From Paludibacteraceae bacterium (GTDB lineage: Bacteria; Bacteroidota; Bacteroidia; Bacteroidales; Paludibacteraceae), in contig JAFGVV010000052.1 in assembly GCA_016937795.1 (NCBI GenBank), positions 25,037-89,036 on the forward strand: a stretch of 64,000 nucleotides of DNA, in the 5' to 3' direction. How positions within the stretch are numbered: position 1 is the first letter of the stretch; each line of letters starts with the position of its first letter. The translations under genes and the position numbers were made by a program. Shown here in pieces: positions 21,381 to 30,966 of the stretch. Under the pieces are notes generated by a model, which made no database searches, was not told the DNA's origin, and saw nothing but the letters and a program-made list of their open reading frames with translations.

Positions 21381-22979
21381 TTACATTCGCACCACTTTAT
21401 CCACCACATTTTCAAAATGCAGTAAGTGAGTGGCCATAAGTATGGTTATATCAGGGTGGTTTTGTTTTATTTGTCTGAAAATTGCTATGGCATTTTCGGT
21501 ACTAATGCCGGCAGTAGGTTCGTCAACCACCAAAAGCTGTGGTTTTTTGAGCAATGCCTGCGCCAGCAAAAGTTTTTTGCGCTGCCCGCCACTGAGTGTT
21601 TCGCCATTTTCGCCCAGCCATGAATCCAAGCCATTGGGCAAAGTCGTGTACCATGAAGTAAGATCGACGGTTTGAATGGCCTGCACTATTTCGTCGTCGG
21701 GATAACCTTCAAAATTCTCGCGCAAAGTCCCTGTAAGCAAATAGGCTTTTTGAGTTACATACACACATTCGGGCACAGGTAAATGCGATATTTCAGTTGT
21801 ATTATTCCAGCTCAGAGAACCATTAAGACGATATTCAGGATAAAAAAGACAGTTCAGAAAGGTAGTTTTTCCTTTGCCTGTTTCACCATAAAGCGCGATC
21901 CAGTCACCCTTTTTAATCTCAAGGTTTATTGCTTCGGTGGTCACAGATGCTTCAGGAATTTTGGCACTTACATTATTCAAGGTCAGGGTTTCCATAAATG
22001 AATTTACTTTCACTGATTCCATTTCATGCTCACCATCTGCAATAATGGTATTCAAATCGTTGATCTGATGTGCCACCGAACTTTTCTCCGATTTACCTGC
22101 AAAAAGCATTTCAGCGAGTTCGGCCTGCGCCATTATACCAAAGAAAACACCTATTGCCAGCGATGCATCAAATTCGTAATTTGTAGCATTCCAGAGAATA
22201 AAAATGGCAATCAGACTAAACCCCAATCCAACAAGCAGTTGCAAAGTAAAAGAATTGGTTTGCAGCTTACTTTCCAGTTTTTCAATTTCCTTCATTCTTT
22301 GTTGGTACTGACCTATTGCCTTCTCTTCCAGATTGTATTTTGAAATCTCAATACGACCTCTGAAACTTTGAATAAGTGCCTGATTGATCTCTTCGCGCTG
22401 TACTTTGAGCCTGCTGTAAAGCATACGGTTCTGACGAAAAATAAATTGCGGTATAAGAAACAAGAGCACAGCCGATGAAATAAGAAACTCCACTGCAATT
22501 GTCTGCGAGAAAACCGCCAGAAAAATAAAATAAACAATCAGGGCAACGACCAGCGATGTGAGAGGCAGCAACCAGAGCAGAATGTGATTCAGAATCTGAT
22601 CAATGCCATGTGTGCTGTTTTCGAGTATAGAGGAATTATTATTGACCTGTTTCTTGAAATAAGGTAAACGCGATACCGACTGAAAAACAGCCAATTGTAG
22701 TCTGCGTTGGGCATCGAGTGTGGTTTTATGATTTTCGAGCCGTTCGAAATAGCGACTCGCCGTACGCATAAGTGTTAACAAGCGAATGATAGACGATGGA
22801 ATAAGATACGCAAACAGCGTATTTGCCGTGATAAAAGCCACTGTGGAGGCCGCCAGAAACCAACCCGAAATAGCAGGAAGTGCCACAAAAGCCACAGTCC
22901 AGAATATCAGTACCGAAATTCCCAACAACCATCTGCCTGCAAGCGGCTGAAAAATATGTTTTTGCAAAAATTGATTCAT
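21381..22979 (-). CDS. cydC: Thiol reductant ABC exporter subunit CydC-like
   Basis: LLTLMRTASRYFERLENHKTTLDAQRRLQL (CydC signature-like), GETGKGKTTFL Walker A, LSGGQRKKLLLAQALLKKPQLLVVDEPTAG. Start MNQFLQKH at 22979 preferred. Confidence 0.83.
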   Translation of the reverse strand: MNQFLQKHIFQPLAGRWLLGISVLIFWTVAFVALPAISGWFLAASTVAFITANTLFAYLIPSSIIRLLTLMRTASRYFERLENHKTTLDAQRRLQLAVFQSVSRLPYFKKQVNNNSSILENSTHGIDQILNHILLWLLPLTSLVVALIVYFIFLAVFSQTIAVEFLISSAVLLFLIPQFIFRQNRMLYSRLKVQREEINQALIQSFRGRIEISKYNLEEKAIGQYQQRMKEIEKLESKLQTNSFTLQLLVGLGFSLIAIFILWNATNYEFDASLAIGVFFGIMAQAELAEMLFAGKSEKSSVAHQINDLNTIIADGEHEMESVKVNSFMETLTLNNVSAKIPEASVTTEAINLEIKKGDWIALYGETGKGKTTFLNCLFYPEYRLNGSLSWNNTTEISHLPVPECVYVTQKAYLLTGTLRENFEGYPDDEIVQAIQTVDLTSWYTTLPNGLDSWLGENGETLSGGQRKKLLLAQALLKKPQLLVVDEPTAGISTENAIAIFRQIKQNHPDITILMATHLLHFENVVDKVVRM

Positions 22980-23098
22980 ATATTTTTTAAGAATAAAGAA
23001 CAAAGATATTAGACGAAAGACAAAAGTCGAAAGACAAATACTTTTGAATAGTTGGATTATTTTTGGTCAATTATCAACTATCAACTAACCACTGTCAA

Positions 23099-24739
23099 TT
23101 AATTCATTTGCTCACCCCAGTTCAGGCTAAGTGTAGCGCTCGCAATAGCATCGAACTTATCTTCATGAGAAGCCACAATCACTAATCGTTCGTGCGACAT
23201 TTTCAGTATCTGTTCAAGAATAATCTCCACAGTATCTGCATCTAAATTTGCAGTTGGCTCATCGAGAATTGCCACAGGACGTGGGTGCAGCATCATACGC
23301 GCCAAGGTGAGCAATTGCTTTTCGCCACCCGAAAGTTGTTTTCCATTGTGAGTCAGTTCTGTGTTCCACCCTTCTACTTTTTTGGCCAGTATTTTATCCA
23401 AAAACACAGGATAATCCTTCGGTTCGTTATGAGCATTTTCCAGAAAAACATTATAACGCAATGTTCCATCGAACACAAAGGGAAACTGATTCATATACGA
23501 TGAATTATGTTTTAACCATTGCTGCGACCAGGCATTTTCGTGTCCGTTGAAAGATATTCTGCCTTCGTCCACCTTCAGACTTCCCGCAAGTATTTTCAGT
23601 AAAGTTGATTTTCCTGAGCCGGAAATACCTTTTACCAGCACAAGCCCTTTTTGCGGAAGATTCAATTTTATATTGTGAAGCACTTTGACTAAAGAGTCGG
23701 GATAAGAGAAACTCAAATCGTCAATCGTCAGCGTCTGAAGCAACTCGCTTTTATCAATTTCAGGAGACTCCTGCGCATTTTGAAGTACAGGCATTATCAA
23801 TTTTGCCGAAGCAAGCGCACGGTTCCGGTCGTGATAAGCACTCACAAACTTGCGCAAATAGAAGAAGAAATAGGGAGCCAGCATCAGCAGGAACAGTGCA
23901 GTATGAAAATCATAGCCTTTGCCGTAATTAGGTCCCGGCATAATACCCAGCAAACTCATTCCGAGGTAAATAGCCACAGCCGCAATGGCAATAGTTACAA
24001 AAAGCTCAAGCACCGCCGACGACAAAATAGCGACACTCATCACATTGGTAGTCGCTTTGTTGAGCGCTTTGCTTTTTTCGGAGAGAAAAAGATATTGCGG
24101 TTTAAAATTATCGAGATTCACAATTTCGGCTATGGTATGCAAGCGATTGTAAAACACAGCCGAATATTTCATAAACAGATTGATATGTTTTTTGTGCAGC
24201 GCCTCCGCTCCCACTCCAATCACAATCATTTGCATGGGAATAACCATAAAAGTAACCATTAGCGTGTATCCCACCCATTTATCCATCCAGAAACTCACTA
24301 CCAGCAGCAAACCGCCTACCAAAAACGAGGCCACCGCATAGGGTATAAAAAACGAGTAAAAAGGTTTCAGATCGTCGGTTGCTCTGGTAACCAGCAATGT
24401 ACCTGAGATTGAATCGGTTTGGTTGTTATGCAGCAATTCAGGATAAAGTCGCTTTTTCACCTTATCCACAATCACATTTCCAGCGTTGTAGTTCAGTACC
24501 GAAGCAAAATGAGCAAACACATAACGGCCTGCAATAAAGGCAGCAGCATAAAGTAATTTAAGGGGCAACACTTCGCTATTCACAAGCCATGAAGCAGCAA
24601 AATCGGACAAGTACCAGCTAAATGCCACAAAACACGATGCACTTAAAATAGTTGCCAACGAAGCCAGCAAATAAATATTTTTGGCATCTGCTATCGATTT
24701 ACCAAGCCATTTTGAGGCACTTTCCTGATTTGAACTCAT
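23099..24739 (-). CDS. cydD: Thiol reductant ABC exporter subunit CydD-like
   Basis: ABC exporter TM region; GISGSGKSTLLKILAG, LSGGEKQLLTLARMMLHPRPVAILDEPTANLD; pairs with the adjacent CydC-like gene. Confidence 0.83.
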   Translation of the reverse strand: MSSNQESASKWLGKSIADAKNIYLLASLATILSASCFVAFSWYLSDFAASWLVNSEVLPLKLLYAAAFIAGRYVFAHFASVLNYNAGNVIVDKVKKRLYPELLHNNQTDSISGTLLVTRATDDLKPFYSFFIPYAVASFLVGGLLLVVSFWMDKWVGYTLMVTFMVIPMQMIVIGVGAEALHKKHINLFMKYSAVFYNRLHTIAEIVNLDNFKPQYLFLSEKSKALNKATTNVMSVAILSSAVLELFVTIAIAAVAIYLGMSLLGIMPGPNYGKGYDFHTALFLLMLAPYFFFYLRKFVSAYHDRNRALASAKLIMPVLQNAQESPEIDKSELLQTLTIDDLSFSYPDSLVKVLHNIKLNLPQKGLVLVKGISGSGKSTLLKILAGSLKVDEGRISFNGHENAWSQQWLKHNSSYMNQFPFVFDGTLRYNVFLENAHNEPKDYPVFLDKILAKKVEGWNTELTHNGKQLSGGEKQLLTLARMMLHPRPVAILDEPTANLDADTVEIILEQILKMSHERLVIVASHEDKFDAIASATLSLNWGEQMN

Positions 24740-24934
24740 TTAAAATTTTCTATTGTTTACTTCAAGCATTAACTGTTTTAAGACGGAAATTGTTTTTACA
24801 ACGCACTTAAAAATCATTAATATCTATTGCTTTTCGAGGCTGTACAGTATGCTCTATACAAATAAATCGTAACTGCCGAACCATGAGTATAAAATAAAAC
24901 TATTGACACTTCCCGTAAATAAACCAGATAAAAA

Positions 24935-24966
24935 AAAGGCCGATTGAAAAACTTCAATCGGCCTTT
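24935..24966 (-). terminator. Intrinsic terminator downstream of the 24992-25429 gene
   Basis: Perfect 14-bp stem AAAGGCCGATTGAA-AAAC-TTCAATCGGCCTTT followed (minus strand) by a T run. Confidence 0.88.
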
Positions 24967-24991
24967 ACTATATCGAAAACTTCAATTTGTT

Positions 24992-25429
24992 TTAAAATTT
25001 GTAACGAACTGCCAGACAGATACCATCAAAACCACCTCCCACTGCCGGAAGAACATACATTACAGGACGATAGTCAAGCGATAGTTGCAATGGAATATTG
25101 AAGTTGTACTCTATACCAACCTGACCTGCAACACCAAGACCGAAGCTTGAGCTTGCCAATCCAAGTGTTCCACCCACACCGGCATACCAGTTAAAACCAT
25201 CAGCCAGAGCCGACAGATCCCATACCCACTGATAGATTCCGGTAAGACCAACACCCCAACCAGAAATACCCAAGTCGGCTTCCAAACGGTTAGCACTACC
25301 AAGCGGATGCTGATACGAAAGTTCACCACCCAAACCAAAGCGAACACCAATGGCTTTACCATCAACCTGTGCATTGGCTGCACAAACCATGCCTGTCATC
25401 AAAACAAGCGCCAGAATTAATTTTCTCAT
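24992..25429 (-). CDS. Small secreted/outer-membrane beta-barrel-like protein
   Basis: Signal peptide (MRKLILALVLMTGMVCAANAQ), Gly-rich alternating beta-strand pattern, C-terminal aromatic (LAVRYKF). Confidence 0.6.
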   Translation of the reverse strand: MRKLILALVLMTGMVCAANAQVDGKAIGVRFGLGGELSYQHPLGSANRLEADLGISGWGVGLTGIYQWVWDLSALADGFNWYAGVGGTLGLASSSFGLGVAGQVGIEYNFNIPLQLSLDYRPVMYVLPAVGGGFDGICLAVRYKF

Positions 25430-25634
25430 ATACACGCAATTTATTGATTAATAATAGAGATTAAGTTTTATTTCGCACATGCAAAAATAGCTAAATATTT
25501 GACAAAACATATACAAAATGTGTTTTAATTGCCAAATATTTGTGTTTTATTTGAACGATACACTTGTGACCAGAATTGACATGACAAACAAAAGAAGTGT
25601 ATCCTGTAACAGCTTAACATACGGCGCACAACAA

Positions 25635-25666
25635 AAAATCCCCTTCGCAAATGCAAAGAGGATTTT
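25635..25666 (-). terminator. Probable terminator downstream of the 25697-26095 gene
   Basis: Imperfect AAAATCCCCTTCGC/GCAAAGAGGATTTT hairpin. Confidence 0.55.
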
Positions 25667-25696
25667 ATTCAGACCGACATTTTAGCGGTTGTTATT

Positions 25697-26095
25697 TTAA
25701 TTCTGATTACGGTTTTGCTGACGCTGTTGACGCAATTCTTCCAACCATTTCAGATATTTCTCCATTTTCTCTTTTCCAATGATTTTTTCGAGCGCTTCGT
25801 TTTCAGCTTTGCGTCGTTCGTCGAATTGTGCACGCATTTTTTCGCGATCGACACCTGCACCCTGATTATTTGCACGCATTTCTTCGCGCCATTTGGTTCG
25901 TTCGGCATCCTGCTTCACAAACAAAGCTTCTACCTGAGTTTGCTGTTCGGGAGTCAGTTCCAGCTGCTTTGCCATTCGTTCGGCACGTTCTTTCGGAGTT
26001 TGTTGCACGCGCTGGCCATTGCGTTGGTTCTGAGCCGTCACCAGCATTTGCATTGAAAAGAAAAGAGCCAAAGTCAACATTAAGTACTTTTTCAT
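25697..26095 (-). CDS. Spy/DUF4890-like periplasmic protein
   Basis: Signal peptide; TPKERAERMAKQLELTPEQQTQVEALFVKQDAER; Gln/Asn/Arg-rich tail. Confidence 0.65.
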   Translation of the reverse strand: MKKYLMLTLALFFSMQMLVTAQNQRNGQRVQQTPKERAERMAKQLELTPEQQTQVEALFVKQDAERTKWREEMRANNQGAGVDREKMRAQFDERRKAENEALEKIIGKEKMEKYLKWLEELRQQRQQNRNQN

Positions 26096-26192
26096 ACTAT
26101 TCATTTTTTAAAGTAAAACTTTTATTTTGAAAATTATTTTAGTGCTTTGACTGTAAAGTTGTATAATGGTTTAATCTGGAGAATTAATTCAT

Positions 26193-26567
26193 CTACAACA
26201 CATCCGACTCTTTCATTTCTTTGTATTTCTTATATCGATCCTTACCCAAAACTTTTTTTAATTTGGCTTTCTGTACATCTTTTATATATTCAACCTGCTC
26301 AGCTTTTTTCTTTTCCGATACCTTCGAAGCTTTAATTTTCGCCTTTTCGAGTTGTGTTGAACTCAGAATCTGTTCCACCTGCACAGCCTCAGCTGAGGTA
26401 AGTTTCAGTGTCTTCGTCATTATTTTCACACGTTGATCAATAGTGAGTTTGCCCTGCTTTGTGGTTTGTGTTGTCTTAGCTTTGTTTTGAGCAGAAATCT
26501 GCAAAACCGGGAAAGCTAAAAGTACCGAAACAGCAAGGGCGAGCCTGAAAAAGAAGGATTTTCTCAT
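26193..26567 (-). CDS. Spy/DUF4890-like periplasmic protein, second paralog-like gene
   Basis: Signal peptide MRKSFFFRLALAVSVLLAFPVLQISAQ; TIDQRVKIMTKTLKLTSAEAVQVEQILSS. Start at 26567 preferred; upstream ORF extension is implausible. Confidence 0.6.
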   Translation of the reverse strand: MRKSFFFRLALAVSVLLAFPVLQISAQNKAKTTQTTKQGKLTIDQRVKIMTKTLKLTSAEAVQVEQILSSTQLEKAKIKASKVSEKKKAEQVEYIKDVQKAKLKKVLGKDRYKKYKEMKESDVL

Positions 26568-26649
26568 ACAATTATGTCTAAAAGATTTACATTCAACAGC
26601 ACAAATATAAAAGAAAAAACTGTATATCAAGGAAAAAGTCATAAAAAAA

Positions 26650-26671
26650 CCCCGCAACTTTTGTAGCGGGG
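26650..26671 (-). terminator. Probable terminator downstream of the thioredoxin gene
   Basis: CCCCGC...GCGGGG hairpin followed (minus strand) by TTTTTTT. Confidence 0.7.
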
Positions 26672-26700
26672 TAATTATAATCCGTAAAAGAACTGTAAAA

Positions 26701-27177
26701 TTACTTTTTCAGCAACACCTCTTCAATAGCCTGTTTGAAAGCATCTTTAGGCATTGCTCCCTGAGCCATTTGCGGATTTTCGCCCATTGGGCAGAACAAT
26801 ATGGTAGGAATACTGCGAATACCGAAAGCGGCGGCAAGCTCCTGCTCCTCCTCAGTGTTTATTTTGTAAATATAAATTTGTCCATCGTATTCTTTAGCCA
26901 GATCTTCAAGAATTGGCGCAATGGTTTTACAGGGCGCACACCAATCGGCATAAAAATCGATGATACAAGGTTTGTCACCAAGATATTTCCACTCGGTGGG
27001 ATTTGCTTCGTAGTTAGCTACTTTGGCCAGAAACTCAGCTTTGGTTAAATGAATTGTTCCCATTTTTTTCACTTCGTTAGTTTTATTTTCTTCTTTGTTA
27101 TTATCGTTGACTTTACCGGCGCAGGCCGTTACTGTAATGGCTGTGAGTACCACAATCGCCGCAATGAATTTTCTCAT
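26701..27177 (-). CDS. Periplasmic thioredoxin-fold protein, possibly a lipoprotein
   Basis: CIIDFYADWCAPCKTIAPILEDLAKEYDGQIYIYKINTEEEQELAAAFGIRSIPTILF; N-terminal VLTAITVTACAG lipobox-like. Confidence 0.9.
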   Translation of the reverse strand: MRKFIAAIVVLTAITVTACAGKVNDNNKEENKTNEVKKMGTIHLTKAEFLAKVANYEANPTEWKYLGDKPCIIDFYADWCAPCKTIAPILEDLAKEYDGQIYIYKINTEEEQELAAAFGIRSIPTILFCPMGENPQMAQGAMPKDAFKQAIEEVLLKK

Positions 27178-27230
27178 AAAATAATTTTTGTTTGATTGTT
27201 TATTTCGCGTTTTTTTAATTAAATACATTC

Positions 27231-27488
27231 TCAGAGAGCACAACCCCAAATGGATGGCTCATCGTAGTCCACAGGCGCTTCGTCCTGCGGAATTTCTTTC
27301 CAGCCCAGACTGTCGAGTGTGGCAGCTATTTCGTCACGGCTCACTTCGTCGGTGTGATTCACCACAATACGGCCATCGATGCGATCCATTTCTGCTCCAA
27401 ACACTCCACGAAGCGTTCCGAGCGTTTTCAGCACTTCGTTGTTGCAGGTCATACACTGCGATTGCGATACATAAAATGTGCTATACAT
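27231..27488 (-). CDS. Heavy-metal-associated (HMA)-like domain protein
   Basis: SQSQCMTCNNEVLKTLGTLRGVFGAEMDRIDGRIVVNHTDEVSRDEIAATLDSLGW resembles an HMA ferredoxin-like fold with CxxC. Confidence 0.65.
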   Translation of the reverse strand: MYSTFYVSQSQCMTCNNEVLKTLGTLRGVFGAEMDRIDGRIVVNHTDEVSRDEIAATLDSLGWKEIPQDEAPVDYDEPSIWGCAL

Positions 27489-27742
27489 CAGTTCTTTTGT
27501 TTGTTAGGTTCGTATTTTTCAAATTTCATCACCGTTTTATTGTCATCCTTTTTTGCAGGAATAGCACAAGCACCTCCGGGACAAGCCATATTAAAAACAG
27601 CCTGTGCTGTGAAAAGGATTCCTCCGAAAAGGTAAATTTGTTCTCCGGCAGCAAAATACCCTATTCCAAGTGATATGCCTATTACTAAACGAATAATTCG
27701 TCCCAAATCCCAGGCCCTGAAATAATCCTTAATTTTCTCCAT
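27488..27742 (-). CDS. DUF2892-like (YgaP TM-like) small membrane protein
   Basis: IIRLVIGISLGIGYFAAGEQIYLFGGILFTAQAVFNMACPGGACAIP; two TM segments and Cys motif. Confidence 0.65.
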   Translation of the reverse strand: MEKIKDYFRAWDLGRIIRLVIGISLGIGYFAAGEQIYLFGGILFTAQAVFNMACPGGACAIPAKKDDNKTVMKFEKYEPNKQKN

Positions 27743-27944
27743 CGGTTTTCTTTTCTTTCTTTTTAAACATATCGAAAATCAGATATCCCATAATTGCGCC
27801 GTACGCAATGCTGATATAAGGATTTGAGGTAATAGGACAAGTGCCACTATTACAGCCGATAAAATAATAGTACAGATAACCTCCCACCGCACCGGTGAGT
27901 ATACCTGATATTTTAAGAGCGTGTTTAACTATAAATTCTTTCAT
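27729..27944 (-). CDS. DUF6132-like small membrane protein
   Basis: GGYLYYYFIGCNSGTCPITSNPYISIAYGAIMGYLIFDMF; conserved-looking Cys motif GCNSGTCPI. Confidence 0.6.
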   Translation of the reverse strand: MKEFIVKHALKISGILTGAVGGYLYYYFIGCNSGTCPITSNPYISIAYGAIMGYLIFDMFKKKEKKTDGEN

Positions 27945-28000
27945 TTTTGTTTGTTTATATGTTCAATTGAACATTCATTCATATATTTTCTCAAAAAAAA

Positions 28001-28300
28001 TCACTCTGCGCAATTGCAGGTATTAATACAATCAATTATTTGTACAATTTGTTTATTCTTGAGAGAATAAAAGCAATTTTTTCCTTCACGGCGACAATTT
28101 AGAATTCCTTTGGCCCTCATATCGGTGAGATGATGCGAAAGGAGCGATTGCTCACATTTCAGTTCTTCGCCAATTTGCGATACATTCATTTCCTCTTTTT
28201 GGGCAAGAAGCGAAATCACACAAAGTCGCGTACCATTCGAAATTGCTTTAAGTGTATAAGCAGCATTTTCCATACGTTCTATGTCGAAATTAAGATTCAT
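28001..28300 (-). CDS. ArsR-family HTH transcriptional regulator with C-terminal CxxxCxC
   Basis: LKAISNGTRLCVISLLAQKEEMNVSQIGEELKCEQSLLSHHLTDMRAKGILNCRREGKNCFYSL, C-term DCINTCNCAE. Start MNLNFD at 28300 preferred. Confidence 0.88.
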   Translation of the reverse strand: MNLNFDIERMENAAYTLKAISNGTRLCVISLLAQKEEMNVSQIGEELKCEQSLLSHHLTDMRAKGILNCRREGKNCFYSLKNKQIVQIIDCINTCNCAE

Positions 28301-28460
28301 GCAAAATATTGTTTTGAAAACTTCGTGCAAATATATGAACATTTATTCATGTGTACAAAATATTTCAGTTTTTTTAAGTTTAGAATTTAAATAATGAGCG
28401 GGAGACTTAAAAATAAAGGCTATAGAAGAAAAATCGTAAGGTAATTTTTAAAGAATAAAT

Positions 28461-28468
28461 TATCTTTG
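28461..28468 (+). promoter_or_regulatory. Candidate Bacteroidetes -7 box (TATCTTTG) upstream of aroB
   Basis: TAnnTTTG match ~20 nt upstream of the ATG. Confidence 0.5.
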
Positions 28469-28486
28469 TAGACTAAAAATAAAACG

Positions 28487-29539
28487 ATGAATCAACGGCT
28501 TACAAAGATATGTAAAAACTTTATCGGCGAACTTAACGATGCAATAGGAAATCATTCTGCTGAAGACATTTTCGTACTGACTGATACGAACACCGAGAAG
28601 CTATGCCTGCCCGTGCTGAAGCAGTCGGAAAAACTAAAAAACTGTCATACCATAGTGATCGCAGCAGGCGACGACAACAAGAATATCGAATCGGCTGTGC
28701 AGATATGGAAATACCTGAGCGAAAACGGCGCTACACGTAAGTCACTTATGATCAATGTGGGCGGTGGCATGATTACCGACATTGGAGGTTTTGCAGCTTC
28801 CACATTTAAGCGCGGCATACGTTATATAAACGTGTCCACCACATTGCTGGGCGCTGTGGATGCAGCTACAGGCGGTAAAACAGGAATCAACTTTCTGGGT
28901 TTGAAGAATGAAATCGGGGTGTTTTCCCCAGCCGATGAGGTGCTTATCAATGTAGATTTTTTCCGTTCGCTCGATGCCGCAAATCTGCGCTCGGGCTATG
29001 CCGAAATGGTGAAACACGCACTGATTGACACCCGCGAAGAATGGAACGAAATTCTGAAATTCGATTTAGAAAACCCTGATTTCGACAAATTAGCAACCCT
29101 GGTGGAACGAAGCGTGCGTGTGAAAGAACGTGTGGTGGAGCAGGATCCGACTGAAAAGAACATACGCAAAGCGCTCAATCTCGGTCATACCTTCGGACAT
29201 GCTTTCGAAAGCATTTCTTATCGTCAGAACCGACCTGTGCTACACGGATATGCGGTTATGTGGGGTTTGCTCTGCGAACTTTATCTTTCGCACGTAAGAT
29301 TAAATTTCGCGAAAGAAGATTTATTAAAATTAAAATATATGATAAAAGAGTACTACGGAACGTTTAATATCGACTGTAGTGACTACGAGGCTCTTTTTGA
29401 ATTAATGACGCACGACAAGAAAAACGATTCGAAGGATATCAATTTCACTCTTTTATCAGACATTGGAGAAATACATATCAATGAGACTGCTTCAAAAGAA
29501 GAAATTTTCGAATGTTTCGACTTTTTCGGCGGTTGCTAA
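28487..29539 (+). CDS. aroB: 3-dehydroquinate synthase
   Basis: INVGGGMITDIGGFAASTFKRGIRYINVSTTLLGAVDAATGGKTGINF, NLGHTFGHAFE. Confidence 0.96.
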   Translation: MNQRLTKICKNFIGELNDAIGNHSAEDIFVLTDTNTEKLCLPVLKQSEKLKNCHTIVIAAGDDNKNIESAVQIWKYLSENGATRKSLMINVGGGMITDIGGFAASTFKRGIRYINVSTTLLGAVDAATGGKTGINFLGLKNEIGVFSPADEVLINVDFFRSLDAANLRSGYAEMVKHALIDTREEWNEILKFDLENPDFDKLATLVERSVRVKERVVEQDPTEKNIRKALNLGHTFGHAFESISYRQNRPVLHGYAVMWGLLCELYLSHVRLNFAKEDLLKLKYMIKEYYGTFNIDCSDYEALFELMTHDKKNDSKDINFTLLSDIGEIHINETASKEEIFECFDFFGGC

Positions 29540-29697
29540 TTATACAGGTATCACATTATTTTATAGATACTTAAACAAAAGATACGAAGACACAAAATCT
29601 TATAAAACAGACAGGACACAGTATTCATGGAAAAAAATTAATTAATTCTGTGGCTTTGTGTTTGAAAATTTAGTACAAGATATAACAACAAAACAGT

Positions 29698-30057
29698 ATG
29701 AAACGAACACTTATAATAGGTGCCAGCAACAATCCTGAGCGCTATGCATACAAAGCTGCCGAGCGACTTTTGGCTCACGGTCACGAAATAGAATTGTTGG
29801 GTTTGCGCCCCGATGTGATTTTTGAAAAAACCATCGACACCGAACGAAAAGCTTATGAAGGCCTTGACACCGTGACGCTTTATGTAGGCCCACAACGTCA
29901 ACCGGAGTATTACGATTATGTAATTTCGCTCAAACCAAAGCGTGTGATTTTCAATCCGGGCACAGAAAATGCCGAATTTGAAACACTGTTGCTGAAAAAT
30001 GGCATTGAAGCCGAAGAAGCCTGTACGCTGGTTTTGCTTGGAACGGGACAGTATTAG
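29698..30057 (+). CDS. CoA-binding domain protein
   Basis: LIIGASNNPERYAYKAAERLLAHGHEIELLGLRPD; single Rossmann-like domain. Confidence 0.8.
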   Translation: MKRTLIIGASNNPERYAYKAAERLLAHGHEIELLGLRPDVIFEKTIDTERKAYEGLDTVTLYVGPQRQPEYYDYVISLKPKRVIFNPGTENAEFETLLLKNGIEAEEACTLVLLGTGQY

Positions 30058-30194
30058 TACCCCTACTCCCGATAAAAGAATCGGGATAAATTGCGGGGAA
30101 CCTGGGTAGTAAAACATAATAACAGATTTAATTTTCAGAAACTAATATAATACACAGTCTCATTCTTTTTTGGGGGATTGAGAATTTAAAATTT

Positions 30195-30214
30195 CCCCTT
30201 TAGGGGTTAGGGGT
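30195..30214. repeat. Dispersed CCCCTTTAGGGGTTAGGGG repeat (copy 2), directly upstream of dapB
   Basis: CCCCTTTAGGGGTTAGGGGT read in sequence ~10 nt before the dapB ATG. Confidence 0.7.
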
Positions 30215-30223
30215 ACATTCATT

Positions 30224-30940
30224 ATGAAAATAGCATTAATAGGATACGGAAAAATGGGCAAAACAATTGAACGCATTGCCCTCGAACGCGGACACGAAGT
30301 GGTGTCGGTAATCGACATTGAAAATATGGAGGATTTCGACTCGGCAGCCTTCAAAAGTGCCGATGTGGCCATTGAATTCACAGCACCTCAGGTGGCTTTG
30401 TCGAACATTCGCAAAACGTTCAAAGCGGGCGTTCCGGTTGTATCGGGCACCACAGGCTGGACTGAACATTTGCCACAGATAAAACAGGAAATTGCCGAAA
30501 ACGGCTACACCCTTTTCTGGGCTTCGAATTACAGTTTAGGAGTAAACATCTTTGCTGCCGTAAATAAATTCCTGGCCAAAATAATGAACGATTTTCCCGT
30601 GTACAATGTGGAAATGACCGAAGTACATCACACACAAAAACTCGATGCACCCAGCGGAACAGCCATAACTTTGGCCGAAGGCATTATTGCTAATATTGAC
30701 CGAAAAAACAACTGGAGTCTTGACACCGAAAACGAAGTGACTGACATTGCCATCAAAGCCATCCGCGAAGGTCAGGTTCCGGGCATTCACACCATTCGTT
30801 ACGAATCGGATGTGGATTTTATTGAAATAAAACACGAATTGAAAAACCGCGAAAGCCTGGCCTTAGGCGCTGTTTTAGCTGCCGAATTCACAGCCGGCAA
30901 AAAAGGTTTTCTCGGCATGGAAGATTTGCTTAAATTCTGA
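30224..30940 (+). CDS. dapB: 4-hydroxy-tetrahydrodipicolinate reductase
   Basis: IGYGKMGKTIERIALERGHEVV, VSGTTGW, EVHHTQKLDAPSGTA. Confidence 0.96.
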   Translation: MKIALIGYGKMGKTIERIALERGHEVVSVIDIENMEDFDSAAFKSADVAIEFTAPQVALSNIRKTFKAGVPVVSGTTGWTEHLPQIKQEIAENGYTLFWASNYSLGVNIFAAVNKFLAKIMNDFPVYNVEMTEVHHTQKLDAPSGTAITLAEGIIANIDRKNNWSLDTENEVTDIAIKAIREGQVPGIHTIRYESDVDFIEIKHELKNRESLALGAVLAAEFTAGKKGFLGMEDLLKF

Positions 30941-30966
30941 TTAAAACAAAATATAAATTATTCATT

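Noticed and set aside
21381-24739. CydC/CydD pair as generic lipid or peptide ABC exporter
   Set aside because: The arrangement as two half-transporter genes and the CydC-like TM region favour CydDC, though cydAB is not adjacent, so confidence was kept moderate.
29463-29645. 60-aa ORF overlapping the aroB 3' end
   Set aside because: Out of frame with aroB, no homology-like features, no distinct start context.
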